DNA of 64,000 nucleotides, from NCBI RefSeq assembly GCF_006542395.2, contig NZ_CP038231.1, positions 124,001 through 188,000 on the forward strand. The letters are read 5' to 3'. The position numbers and the translations under genes were made by a program. A model generated the notes under the pieces. It was not told where the DNA came from. It made no database searches and saw nothing but the letters and a program-made list of their open reading frames with translations. This DNA is from Formicincola oecophyllae. Lineage in GTDB: Bacteria > Pseudomonadota > Alphaproteobacteria > Acetobacterales > Acetobacteraceae. Of this stretch, positions 1-8,403 are shown piece after piece. Numbering within the stretch: position 1 is the first letter of the stretch; the number at the start of each line of letters is the position of its first letter.

Positions 1-1067
1 CGGCGGGCTGGCGTTTTGACCTGCTGGGGCTGGGCAGCATCATGGTGGTAACGCTGGTGTTGATGAAGGGCATCCATGAATCATCACGCTTGAATGACGT
101 CATCGTCCTGCTGAAAGTGGGGGCCATCCTGCTGTTTGTGGGGGTGGGGGCCTTCTGGGTGGACATGAGCAATTTCCATCCCTTCATCCCAGCCTCCAAG
201 GGGGACTTTCAGTTTGGCTGGGGGGGCGTTTTCCGGGCTGCCTCCGTCCTGTTCTTCGCCTACACGGGTTTTGAAGCCGTTTCCACCGCTGCAGCGGAGG
301 CCCGCAACCCCACGCGTGACGTGCCCTGGGCCATTGTGGGGACACTTTTCGTCTGCATGCTGATTTTCATGGCTGTGGCCGCCGTTCTGATTGGCGTGGT
401 GCCTTACCAGGCCTTGAACGTGCCAGACCCCTTGGCTGTGGCCACTCACGCTATGAACAAGCCCTGGTTGGGGCTGCTGGTTTCAGGCGCTGCCACCATA
501 GGGCTTTTCACAGGGCTGTTCGGGCTGCTTTACGCTCAGTCACGCATTTTGATGGTCATGGCGCAGGACGGGCTGCTGCCCCCTGTGTTCGCGCGTTTGA
601 ACAAGCGCTTCCACACGCCTTTGCTTGGCACGCTGATTATTGGCGTTGGCGTGGCGTTGCTGACGGCAGTTCTGCCCATTGACGTCATCGGTGATTTAGT
701 CTCCATCGGCATTGCGCTGGGTTATGCGCAAGTGTGCCTGAACGTCATTTGGTGCCGCAACACCATGCCTGAACGCGAACGCCCCTTTAAAGTGCCACTG
801 GGTGGGGTCACCATCAAAGGGATTTGGCTAGGCACAGTGCCTGTGTTGGGGATTTTGTTTTGCTTGTTGATGATGGTGCCCCTGCTTGCCAACATGCTGG
901 AGGCCCTGGGCAAGGGCAACGCCATCCCCTTTGCGCTCACAGCGCTCTATGTCGGCAGTGGGTGGGCGCTTTACCATTTTTATGGGCGCCACCATTCCAC
1001 CATGCACCCAGACAGGCGCAACGTGAATTTCCAGGAAGGGGAGGGTGCGCCCAGCCATGGTGACTGA
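1..1067 (+). CDS. APC-family amino acid permease, 5' end outside window
   Basis: The frame is open from base 3 with no start needed, so the gene begins upstream and only the C-terminal part (about 354 residues) is seen. It has long hydrophobic helices. The segment around GIHESSRLNDVIVLLKVG and a later stretch with AYTGFEAVSTAAAEARNP resemble transmembrane segments of the cationic amino acid transporter branch of the APC superfamily (YfnA/CAT-like). The likely role is proton-coupled amino acid uptake at the inner membrane; the substrate cannot be read from sequence. The stop is at 1065-1067, after a polar His- and Arg-containing cytoplasmic tail. Confidence 0.85.
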   Translation, partial: AGWRFDLLGLGSIMVVTLVLMKGIHESSRLNDVIVLLKVGAILLFVGVGAFWVDMSNFHPFIPASKGDFQFGWGGVFRAASVLFFAYTGFEAVSTAAAEARNPTRDVPWAIVGTLFVCMLIFMAVAAVLIGVVPYQALNVPDPLAVATHAMNKPWLGLLVSGAATIGLFTGLFGLLYAQSRILMVMAQDGLLPPVFARLNKRFHTPLLGTLIIGVGVALLTAVLPIDVIGDLVSIGIALGYAQVCLNVIWCRNTMPERERPFKVPLGGVTIKGIWLGTVPVLGILFCLLMMVPLLANMLEALGKGNAIPFALTALYVGSGWALYHFYGRHHSTMHPDRRNVNFQEGEGAPSHGD

Positions 1068-1091
1068 AAAAACCACCCTGGCATTTTCCTG

Positions 1092-1120
1092 TTGACAAGG
1101 CCCCACGGAATGCTTTAAAC
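1092..1120 (+). promoter_or_regulatory. Probable sigma-70 promoter of tRNA-Met
   Basis: A perfect -35 hexamer TTGACA at 1092-1097 is followed by a 17-base spacer and a TTAAAC -10 box at 1115-1120. Transcription would start near 1127, about 43 bases before the mature tRNA 5' end. This is a typical layout for a monocistronic stable RNA gene. Confidence 0.6.
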
Positions 1121-1169
1121 AGCACCCATCACGGCAGGCGTGACATTAATTTAAAACCTGCCAGATGAT

Positions 1170-1244
1170 GGCGGCGTAGCTCAGTGGTAGAGCAGGGGAA
1201 TCATAATCCCTTGGTCGGCGGTTCAAATCCGTCCGCCGCTACCA
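1170..1244 (+). tRNA. tRNA-Met (anticodon CAT), elongator type
   Basis: The cloverleaf folds completely. The acceptor stem GGCGGCG pairs with CGCCGCT (G1-U72 wobble), the D arm starts GCTC, and the anticodon stem GGGGA/TCCCT encloses loop ATCATAA with anticodon CAT at 1202-1204. A GGCGG/CCGTC T-stem follows, and CCA is encoded at 1242-1244. The paired 1-72 position and overall sequence match alphaproteobacterial elongator tRNA-Met rather than initiator tRNA (mismatched 1-72) or the lysidine tRNA-Ile. Confidence 0.95.
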
Positions 1245-1293
1245 ATAAAAATTCATCAGGCGTAAAGCCTACGGCTTTATTAGCCAAGCATTC

Positions 1294-1322
1294 AAGGCAG
1301 TCCTTCTGGGGCTGCCTTTTTT
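1294..1322 (+). terminator. Rho-independent terminator of tRNA-Met
   Basis: A perfect 7-bp stem AAGGCAG (1294-1300) / CTGCCTT (1312-1318) with an 11-base loop runs into a tract of six T. It lies 50 bases after the tRNA, closing a promoter-tRNA-terminator unit. Confidence 0.7.
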
Positions 1323-1512
1323 GTGTTCTTACCCCCCTGCCAATTGATCCAACCTGGTCGCGCCCTGGGTGCCTGACTTGGGGCCCAGACGCTGAACAAG
1401 TACTGCCGCTCCTCAGCCAAACACTGGAACAGGAACACCACGCCTGGAACCAGGTCGTGGGCGCTGGCCCATTGCCCCAACGGGACAGGCAAGGAGGGCG
1501 GTACATGGTCCT

Positions 1513-2199
1513 TCAACCCCCCAGAAGCGGCCCTTCATCATCAGAAGGGTTGCCATCACCAGAGCGCATCCAACTGATGTCAGGTTCATCCTCTGCTGGT
1601 GGTGTTGCTGGTTCTGCTTCAGAAGGTGTCTCAGCCTTGGTGCGCGCTTTGCTTTCAGAACGGCGGCGGGTGGGTTTCTCCTGGCTGGGTTGGGCAGGTG
1701 TTGGCTCAGGCGCTGGGGCAGCCTGATTTAGGTCCTGATTTTCTGTGCTCTGGGCTTCATCCCGGTTGCGCTTGCCGCGCTCAGCACGATCAGGGCGCTG
1801 TTCATCACGGCGGCGGCGCTCGCGGCGCTCGTTTGGCTCTCGCTCCTGGCGCTCAGTGCGCTCACCATTCTGGCCTTGATTGCCGCCTTGATTGCCGCGC
1901 TGGCGTTCAGCGCGTTCGGCCTGGGCGTTTTGGCTGGCATGATTGATGGCACTGAGGACACGCGCGTAATGCTCCGCATGCTGGAAACAGGCCTCTGAGC
2001 GGATGCGGTCGCCAGCGCTGGCCATGTCACGCCCCATTTGGGCGTATTTTTCCTGCAGCTGCTGGGCTGTGCCGCGCAAGCGCACTTCGGGACCGTTGCT
2101 TTCAAACACATGATTGCGGTTCATCGGGGCCTGGCCGTTGCCCCCACGCCCGCTTTGAGGGCCGTTGTTGCGGTGATGACGGGTTCTCATGCGCTTCAT
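1513..2199 (-). CDS. DUF4167 domain protein
   Basis: A 228-residue protein. The N-terminal 90 residues carry the DUF4167 signature: a basic start (KRMRTRHH), then NHVFESNGPEVRLRGTAQQL, a helical segment with YAQMGRDMASAGDR, and a FQHAEHYARVL motif. The rest is low complexity, first Arg/Glu/Gln/Asn-rich and then Pro/Glu/Thr-rich, probably disordered. The family is found next to prmC in alphaproteobacteria; its function is unknown and nucleic-acid binding is only suggested by charge. I chose the ATG at 2199 because the family begins with this basic motif; the open frame extends further upstream without homology. It lies 118 bases after the prmC stop on the same strand. Confidence 0.85.
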   Translation of the reverse strand: MKRMRTRHHRNNGPQSGRGGNGQAPMNRNHVFESNGPEVRLRGTAQQLQEKYAQMGRDMASAGDRIRSEACFQHAEHYARVLSAINHASQNAQAERAERQRGNQGGNQGQNGERTERQEREPNERRERRRRDEQRPDRAERGKRNRDEAQSTENQDLNQAAPAPEPTPAQPSQEKPTRRRSESKARTKAETPSEAEPATPPAEDEPDISWMRSGDGNPSDDEGPLLGG

Positions 2200-2317
2200 T
2201 TCGGTGTCCAACCTCGCTGTCAGTGCGCCCCATGAACAGGCCAGTTGCCAAGCCTGGCGGGCAAAGATGTATGATGACTTCCAGGCAGCGCCCCAGCACC
2301 CAAAGGGGGGCGGCCTG

Positions 2318-3274
2318 TCAGGTGGTCTGGGGTTGGTCTGCGTGGGCGTGGCGCAACACAAGGGCACGTTCCACCCCGCCCAGGTCACGCAAACATGCGA
2401 CCACGCCCAGCCCCTGCTGGGCAGCCAGCGCGCTCACAGCGTCCCTCTGCCCCTGCCCAAGTTCCAGGATGGCGCAACCATGGGGCGCCATCAATTCTGG
2501 TAAGGCAGTACACAGCTCTTGGTAAGCCTGCAAGCCATCCTGCCCCGCCACCAAGGCGCGCCATGGCTCATGGTCGCGCACTTCTGCCATCAAATGGGGC
2601 ATTTCATCCTGCCGGATGTAAGGTGGGTTGCTCAACACCACGTCAAAGCCACCCTGCCCCCTGCCCAAGGCCTCTGCCCAGGACCCCACCATGAAAGCAG
2701 CCCGCCCAGCCAAACCATTGCGCGCAGCGTTGGCCTGGGCTTGGCGTGCGGCCCGCGCGGAAATATCCACCCCAACGCCCCAGGCCTGGGGGCATTCGCG
2801 CAACGCAGCCAGAAGCAGGCAGCCACTGCCAGTTCCCAAGTCCAGGATGGTGCGCACGCCCCCTGCCCCACCAAAACATTCTTCCACCTGCGCTAGAAGG
2901 GCCTCAATCAAGGTTTCGCTGTCAGGGCGCGGGATCAGCGTGTCACGGTTTACATTCAGCGTCAGCGACCAGAAATCACGCTGCCCTGTGACGTAAGCCC
3001 AAGGGACATGGCTGCAGCGCTGCCCAAGGGCGCTGATGAAATGGGCTAAGGGGGGGCCTTCCAGCCCTTCAAGGCGCAGAAGTCCCATGGGGCCGCAACC
3101 AGCAGCCCAGGCCAGGATAAGGCGCGCCTCCTGGCTTGGGCTTTCAATGCCAGACACTTTCAGGCGCACTGTGGCATGGCCAAGCAAGCTGCGTGTAGAA
3201 TAAAAGCCATCTGGGCTTAGAACATCTGCAAAGAGCGGGGATATGATTGCAGTGACCTTTTCAAAACGCTTCAA
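2318..3274 (-). CDS. prmC: Release factor glutamine methyltransferase PrmC
   Basis: PrmC N5-methylates the Gln of the GGQ motif of RF1 and RF2 with S-adenosylmethionine. The SAM-binding motif LDLGTGSGCLLLAAL sits mid-protein and the catalytic NPPYI motif follows; the N-terminal helical substrate-binding domain precedes them. The start is uncertain. There is no ATG before the conserved region: the first possible codon is TTG at 3274, which would overlap the divergent gene at 3243 by 32 bases, and a second TTG at 3187 would give a protein starting where family members normally do. In many relatives prmC directly follows prfA; here two plus-strand genes separate them. The function call is secure, the start is not. 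Confidence 0.9.
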   Translation of the reverse strand: MKRFEKVTAIISPLFADVLSPDGFYSTRSLLGHATVRLKVSGIESPSQEARLILAWAAGCGPMGLLRLEGLEGPPLAHFISALGQRCSHVPWAYVTGQRDFWSLTLNVNRDTLIPRPDSETLIEALLAQVEECFGGAGGVRTILDLGTGSGCLLLAALRECPQAWGVGVDISARAARQAQANAARNGLAGRAAFMVGSWAEALGRGQGGFDVVLSNPPYIRQDEMPHLMAEVRDHEPWRALVAGQDGLQAYQELCTALPELMAPHGCAILELGQGQRDAVSALAAQQGLGVVACLRDLGGVERALVLRHAHADQPQTT

Positions 3275-3785
3275 GGGGCGGGCGCGGAAGCTGGCACTGT
3301 GGGCTGGGGTAGGGTTGCTCAGCTGGGCTGGGTTGCCACAGTCCTTTCAGGCCCATGCCGCCAACCGCAAAAGCTTTGCCGACAAGGCGGCGCAACTGGC
3401 CACGGAAGGGCATTTTAACGTTCTGGACATGCAAGAGCCAGAGCAGCTTTCAGAAGATACGCGCCTTTATGTGGCAGGGCACCTGGTGGCCACCTTCCAT
3501 TTCCATGAACCTTACCAAACCAAGGAAGTGCGGGTGAACATCAGCAAGTTTGAAGTTAACGTGCCCTACACCCTCTGCGGCGTCATCAAGGAACGTGACG
3601 GCAAGGGCCATGTGGTGGTTTACCCCATCTCCAGCGATGGTATCCTGCACCATCCTGACGGGCGCCTTTACAAAACCTATGGGGAGAAGGGGTCGCCTGA
3701 CTTCAGGCTGTTGGACGATGACGACCCTGAGGCCGCCACCGTCATTAGAAGCCCATCCAGCGCCTGTCCAGCTGACTTGTCCTGA
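3243..3785 (+). CDS. Small secreted protein, paralogue of the next gene
   Basis: A 180-residue protein of no family I recognise. It starts with a Sec-type signal: basic n-region (KRFKGRARK), hydrophobic core LALWAGVGLLSWAGL and likely cleavage after QAHA near residue 40. The mature part aligns along its length with the next gene: both share LSE(D/V), LYVAG(H/R)LVATF, NVPY(T/S)LCG, a (I/T)SDG(I/L)LHHPDGR block, an acidic DP segment and a C-terminal CP.DLS end. Two conserved Cys could form one disulfide. The start overlaps the predicted 5' end of prmC on the other strand. It probably acts in the periplasm or outside the cell; function unknown. Confidence 0.75.
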   Translation: MIAVTFSKRFKGRARKLALWAGVGLLSWAGLPQSFQAHAANRKSFADKAAQLATEGHFNVLDMQEPEQLSEDTRLYVAGHLVATFHFHEPYQTKEVRVNISKFEVNVPYTLCGVIKERDGKGHVVVYPISSDGILHHPDGRLYKTYGEKGSPDFRLLDDDDPEAATVIRSPSSACPADLS

Positions 3786-3824
3786 CCAGCGCCCCGGCCC
3801 AACCCTCCAGTGTGAGAGGCCTTC

Positions 3825-4439
3825 ATGAATGCGCGTGTGACCACCCCCTACCCTGCCAGCCGCAGCCCTGTGGGCCTGGCTATAGCAGCCTTGGTTTGGG
3901 GACTGCTGTGCCCCCTGGCCATGGCTGCTCCAACCCCCGCCACCAGTGCTGGTACCAGCACTGGCACAGGCAAAAGCGCTCCGCAGGCGCCAGCCCTGCG
4001 GCGCTTAGCTGACGGCACCATGGTGGACAGCGCCTTTGACGGCGCCACCGGTGGCAGCTTCACCGTGATGGATGAACGCGCGCCCAATGAACTTTCAGAG
4101 GTTTCGCAGCTTTATGTGGCAGGGCGCCTGGTGGCCACGTTCAGGCTTAGCCTCAACCACAGCCGGGAACGCGTAATGGTGGCTGTGCCTGCTGGTTACG
4201 AGAACGTGCCTTACAGCCTTTGTGGCGCCATCACAGTGCGTGGTGACGATGGCAAAGTGACCACCCACCGCATCACCAGCGATGGGCTTCTCCATCACCC
4301 TGACGGACGTGATTACGAGGCCTTCATGGATGAGGAGTTCACGCGTTACGAGCTCCTCGACCCTAATGACCCTGACAGCGTGGAAATGGACAGGAACGTG
4401 CGCAGCCCTTCGCGCATTTGCCCCAACGATCTTTCCTGA
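3825..4439 (+). CDS. Small secreted protein, paralogue of the previous gene
   Basis: A 204-residue protein. A signal peptide with core LAIAALVWGLLCPLA is followed by a Thr/Ser/Gly-rich spacer and then the same domain as the gene 39 bases upstream (LYVAGRLVATF, NVPYSLCGAI, ITSDGLLHHPDGRDY, C-terminal CPNDLS). Ribosome site AGAGG lies 5 bases before the ATG. The pair looks like an old tandem duplication: the shared blocks are clear but the rest has diverged, and this copy has the longer linker. No catalytic motif is evident. The two probably form one transcript running against the flanking prfA and prmC. Confidence 0.8.
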   Translation: MNARVTTPYPASRSPVGLAIAALVWGLLCPLAMAAPTPATSAGTSTGTGKSAPQAPALRRLADGTMVDSAFDGATGGSFTVMDERAPNELSEVSQLYVAGRLVATFRLSLNHSRERVMVAVPAGYENVPYSLCGAITVRGDDGKVTTHRITSDGLLHHPDGRDYEAFMDEEFTRYELLDPNDPDSVEMDRNVRSPSRICPNDLS

Positions 4440-4478
4440 CCTGAATTTAAGGTGAGGGTGGAGGAAGAGTGCGGGCCT

Positions 4479-5549
4479 TCAAAGCCCCAGCGTTGCCAGG
4501 CGCTGGGCCTGGTCATGCTCTGTCAGGGCTGTGATGATCTCCTCCATATCCCCCCCCATGATGTGGGGCAGGCGGTGCGTGGTAAGGTTGATGCGGTGGT
4601 CCGTCACCCTGCCTTGGGGGAAGTTGTAAGTGCGGATGCGCTCTGAACGGTCGCCTGTGCCCACCTGGTCGCGGCGGGCGCTGGCACGTTCCTCATGGGC
4701 GGTGCTGCGGGCTTTCTCAAACAAGCGTGCGCGCAGGATGGCCATGGCCTTTTCGCGGTTGCGGTGCTGGCTGCGCTCCTCCTGCATGGCCACCACCACA
4801 CCTGTTGGCAGGTGGGTGATGCGTACGGCGCTCTCCGTTTTGTTGACATGCTGCCCGCCCGCGCCAGAGGCCCTGTAGACGTCTATGCGCAGGTCGCGCT
4901 GGTCTATGGCCACGTCAACCTCACAGGCTTCAGGCAGCACAGCAACCGTCACAGTGGAGGTGTGGATGCGGCCCTGGCTTTCCGTGGCTGGCACGCGCTG
5001 TACCCTGTGGACGCCTGATTCATGCTTGAGATGCGCAAACACCCCTTTGCCTGTGATGCTGGCCACCCCTTCCTTAAGGCCACCAAGTTCACTAGGGGTG
5101 AGGGAGAGGGCCTCAAAGCGCCAGCCCTGGCTTTCCGCGTAGCGCCTGTAAAGCTCCAGCAGCTCCCCAGCAAACAAGGCGGCCTCATCACCGCCAGCGG
5201 CAGGGCGGACCTCCAGGATGGCGCTGCGCTCATCGGTTTCATCGCGGGGCAGCAGGGCCAGCTTCATGGCCTTCTCAAGGGCAGGCAAGGCCCCTTCAAG
5301 CCGTTGCACTTCAGCACGCGCCAGGGGGGCCATCTCCGGATCATGCAGAAGGGCCTGCGCGTCCCCATGTTGGCGCAAAGCGTCCTGCCAAGCACGGATG
5401 GCCGCAACGGGCTTTTCAAGCGCAGCATAATCCTGCGCCAAAGCGGCCATGTCCTGCCCTGCCGTCTCCCCAGCGCCCATCATGGCCTGCAGTTCCTCAA
5501 AGCGGGCGATGATGGGCGCCAAATGAAGGTGAAAAGCTTCCTCTCCCAT
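4479..5549 (-). CDS. prfA: Peptide chain release factor 1
   Basis: A 356-residue class I release factor that reads UAA and UAG and triggers peptide release. The GGQ hydrolysis motif is present in [19 protein letters not shown] and the RF1-type codon-recognition tripeptide PAT in [12 protein letters not shown], which separates it from RF2 (SPF). Length is standard. The ATG lies 3 bases after the hisS stop, and AGGGG inside the hisS end sits 7 bases ahead, so the two are translationally linked. Its modifying enzyme PrmC is encoded 1.2 kb further on. Confidence 0.97.
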   Translation of the reverse strand: MGEEAFHLHLAPIIARFEELQAMMGAGETAGQDMAALAQDYAALEKPVAAIRAWQDALRQHGDAQALLHDPEMAPLARAEVQRLEGALPALEKAMKLALLPRDETDERSAILEVRPAAGGDEAALFAGELLELYRRYAESQGWRFEALSLTPSELGGLKEGVASITGKGVFAHLKHESGVHRVQRVPATESQGRIHTSTVTVAVLPEACEVDVAIDQRDLRIDVYRASGAGGQHVNKTESAVRITHLPTGVVVAMQEERSQHRNREKAMAILRARLFEKARSTAHEERASARRDQVGTGDRSERIRTYNFPQGRVTDHRINLTTHRLPHIMGGDMEEIITALTEHDQAQRLATLGL

Positions 5550-5552
5550 TGA

Positions 5553-6803
5553 TCAGCCCCTAGGCTTGGCGCTTTCCAAAGCCTGCAGCAAGGCGCCCTC
5601 TGGCAAGGTTTGCTGAGTGCGGTCTTCCAGGTTGCGCAGCTGCACCTGGCCTTGGGCCAGCTCCTCCTCACCCACGAACACGGCAAGCTTAGCGCCCGCC
5701 TTGAGGGTGCGTTCAAGGCGTTTTTTCATGTTGCCGCGCGTTTCAATCTGCACAACATGACCAGCCCGGCGCAGTTGGCGCGCCAATTCAGCGGCCTTGG
5801 CTGTGGTGGCGCCCCCCATGGGCAGGATGGCCAGTGGGCTGGTGGATTGGTGGGGGGCCTCAATCAAGGCTGAAAGGCGCTCCACCCCCGCAGCCCAGCC
5901 AATGGCCGGCACGGCGGGACCGCCCATTTCAGCCACTAGGTCCTCATAGCGGCCACCAGCCAGGACGGTGCCCTGGGCGCCAAGCTTGTCGGTGACGAAC
6001 TCGAACGCGGTGTGGCTGTAATAGTCAAGGCCACGCACAATCAGCGGGTTGTCACGCCACACCACCCCAAAAGCGCTTAAAGCTTGGCGCACATCATCCC
6101 AGAACCGCTTGGATTCGTCATCAAGGTAACCAGCAAACGCTGGGGCGTCCGCCACCAGGGCTTTGTCGCCCTCATGCTTGCTGTCCAAAATGCGCAGGGG
6201 GTTGACGCGCAGGCGCGCGCGGCTGTCAGCGGAGAGGTCGTTTTCAAAACGGGAGAAATGCGCAATCAACGCCTCCCGCCAGGCCTGGCGGCTAGCCTTG
6301 TTGCCCAACGTGTTGAGCTCCAGCGTGACGTCATCCCCCAGCCCCAGGGCCTCGAGGAAGTCTGCGGCCATGGCGATGGTCTCAGCATCGCGCAGGGAAT
6401 CGTCAGCGCCCAGGAACTCAGCGCCAATTTGGTGGAACTCCCTGTAGCGGCCTTTTTGCGGACGCTCATAGCGGAACATGGGTCCTTGGTAGAACACGCG
6501 CTGGGGCAGCGTTTGCGTTAAGCCATTGGTAACCAAGGCGCGGCAGATACCCGCTGTGCCCTCAGGGCGCAGGGTGAGTGAATCACCGCTGCGGTCCTCA
6601 AAGCTGTACATTTCTTTGGAGACGACATCGGAACTTTCCCCAAGGGAGCGGGCGAAAACCCCTGTCTCCTCAAAAATGGGGGTTTCCCATTCAGTGAAGC
6701 CGTAACGGGCAAAGACGCGCCGCCCCGTTTCCACAACATGGCGGAAGCGGGCCATCTCCGCCCCAAGAAGGTCGTGGGTGCCTCTAGGGGGACGCATGGC
6801 CAT
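5553..6803 (-). CDS. hisS: Histidyl-tRNA synthetase
   Basis: A 416-residue class II synthetase. It opens with PPRGTHDLLGAEM, has motif 2 around FRYERPQKGRYREFHQIGAE and the histidine-specific signature RGLDYYSHTAFEF, and ends with an anticodon-binding domain (AILPMG onwards). The start at 6803 has GGAG 8 bases upstream. It is followed at once by prfA and preceded by ispG 110 bases upstream on the same strand. Confidence 0.97.
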   Translation of the reverse strand: MAMRPPRGTHDLLGAEMARFRHVVETGRRVFARYGFTEWETPIFEETGVFARSLGESSDVVSKEMYSFEDRSGDSLTLRPEGTAGICRALVTNGLTQTLPQRVFYQGPMFRYERPQKGRYREFHQIGAEFLGADDSLRDAETIAMAADFLEALGLGDDVTLELNTLGNKASRQAWREALIAHFSRFENDLSADSRARLRVNPLRILDSKHEGDKALVADAPAFAGYLDDESKRFWDDVRQALSAFGVVWRDNPLIVRGLDYYSHTAFEFVTDKLGAQGTVLAGGRYEDLVAEMGGPAVPAIGWAAGVERLSALIEAPHQSTSPLAILPMGGATTAKAAELARQLRRAGHVVQIETRGNMKKRLERTLKAGAKLAVFVGEEELAQGQVQLRNLEDRTQQTLPEGALLQALESAKPRG

Positions 6804-6913
6804 GGTGTGTACTCCGCCTGGATGGGGTTGGGGAAATCAGCCAGCCTTATGCCAGGCCACGGCCAAGCTGTGAAGCCTGCCTAGGGCGCAGCTGTGCTGG
6901 CTGGCAGGGCGTT

Positions 6914-8038
6914 TTAGGAAGCGGCTTTCTGGCTGGCCTCCTCAGCCTGTTTTTTGGCAACCTGCTTCTCAACCAGTTCCACGATGTGGTCCACCATCTC
7001 CTCCGTTGTGGTCACGTGGTCCTTGGCGCCGGCGCGGTAGACCATATGCTTGCCAGAGGGGCCGCCCGTCACGCCCAGATCCGTCATCAAGGCTTCGCCA
7101 GGGCCATTGACCATGCAGCCGATGATAGACAACGTCATGGGGGTGGTGATGTGGGAGAGGCGCTCCTCAAGGGCTGCAACCGTCTCCACCACATTGTAGC
7201 CTTTGCGCGCGCAGGAGGGGCAAGAGATGATCTTCACGCCGCGATTGCGCAAGCCCAGTGTTTTGAGGATGTCCCAACCCACCTTCACCTCCTCTTCAGG
7301 TGGGGTGGAGAGGGAGACGCGCATGGTGTCGCCAATGCCACTCCAAAGCAGCTGCCCCAGCCCGATGGAGGAACGCACTGTGCCAGCGCGCTGGGAGCCG
7401 GCCTCCGTGATGCCAATGTGCAGCGGCTGGTCGCAGCGCTTGGCCAGCTCCTTGTAAGCGGCCACGGCCATGAACACGTCTGAGGCCTTCACGCTGATTT
7501 TAAATTCGTAGAAGTCCTCGTCCCACAGCATTTGGGCGTGCTCAAGGGCGCTTTCCACCAGGGCCTCTGGCGTGGGTTCGCCATATTTCTCAAGCAGGTG
7601 CTTCTCCAAGCTGCCGGCGTTAACGCCAATGCGCATGGCGCAGCCATGGTCGCGCGCAGCCTTGATGACCTCCTTGACCTTTTCTTTGCTACCGATGTTG
7701 CCTGGGTTAATGCGCAGGCAGGCCGCGCCGTTCTGGGCGGCCTCAATGGCGCGCTTGTACTGGAAGTGGATGTCGGCAACGATGGGCACCTCCACCGCCT
7801 TAACGATGTCGCGCAGGGCGGCGGTGCTTTCCTTGTCTGGCGTGGAAACGCGCACGATGTCCACGCCGGCGGCCTCGGCAAGTTTGATCTGCGCCACGGT
7901 GCCGGCCACGTCCGTTGTCAAGGTGTTGGTCATGGTCTGGATGGAAATGGGCGCATCCCCCCCCACGGGAACCTTGCCCACATGGATCTGGCGCGACTTG
8001 CGGCGTTCAATGTGCTGGTAAGGGCGAAGACCATTCAT
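6914..8038 (-). CDS. ispG: 4-hydroxy-3-methylbut-2-enyl diphosphate synthase (IspG/GcpE)
   Basis: The penultimate enzyme of the MEP isoprenoid pathway, converting methylerythritol cyclodiphosphate to HMBPP using a [4Fe-4S] cluster. The TIM-barrel half is seen in [14 protein letters not shown] and [11 protein letters not shown]; cluster Cys are in [10 protein letters not shown] and [11 protein letters not shown] in the C-terminal half. About 374 residues, the one-barrel bacterial form. I prefer the ATG at 8038 because GAGG is 8 bases away; an in-frame ATG at 8044 is only 2 bases from it. The protein ends in a Lys/Ala-rich tail. It depends on cluster supply, for which the SUF operon at 52-58 kb is the visible source. 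Confidence 0.95.
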   Translation of the reverse strand: MNGLRPYQHIERRKSRQIHVGKVPVGGDAPISIQTMTNTLTTDVAGTVAQIKLAEAAGVDIVRVSTPDKESTAALRDIVKAVEVPIVADIHFQYKRAIEAAQNGAACLRINPGNIGSKEKVKEVIKAARDHGCAMRIGVNAGSLEKHLLEKYGEPTPEALVESALEHAQMLWDEDFYEFKISVKASDVFMAVAAYKELAKRCDQPLHIGITEAGSQRAGTVRSSIGLGQLLWSGIGDTMRVSLSTPPEEEVKVGWDILKTLGLRNRGVKIISCPSCARKGYNVVETVAALEERLSHITTPMTLSIIGCMVNGPGEALMTDLGVTGGPSGKHMVYRAGAKDHVTTTEEMVDHIVELVEKQVAKKQAEEASQKAAS

Positions 8039-8403
8039 GCTCATAACCTCGTCTGTCTCTTATCATCAAAGCGGTTGCAGCCAGCTAGGACCAGGGCGGG
8101 GCGCCGGGCCAAGCTGGGCCCTGTCGGGGCAGTCCCCTTGGTCATAGGGCAAGCGCCGCCTGGGGGGAACAGCCGACTGCGCACCTAAGCCACCATGCTT
8201 CTGCCCCACCTGCGCTACCAGCTGCTTGGCAAGAGGACTTTACCGGTCCTTTTCAAGCGGCGTTTCCGCATTGCCACAGCTGGCAGGAACTTTCCCAGGC
8301 CAGCTGCCCAGGGCCGCACGAGGCTTGCGCCCCGCTACTTGTTTTCCCAGGCACAGGCATGCTGGCCGCCACCTGCGCTGCGCGTCCCGCTTGGGGCAAC
8401 CCA
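8039..8403. other. Intergenic stretch without a recognisable gene
   Basis: 365 bases between the RodZ-like gene and ispG, which run in the same direction. Short open frames exist on both strands but none has a credible start or family features. I see no tRNA, SRP RNA or strong hairpin with a T-tract. It may hold the ispG promoter or the remains of a lost gene. Confidence 0.4.

Noticed and set aside
1184-1726. 180-residue plus-strand frame starting inside tRNA-Met
   Set aside because: Begins within a tRNA, crosses its terminator, and overlaps the DUF4167 gene.
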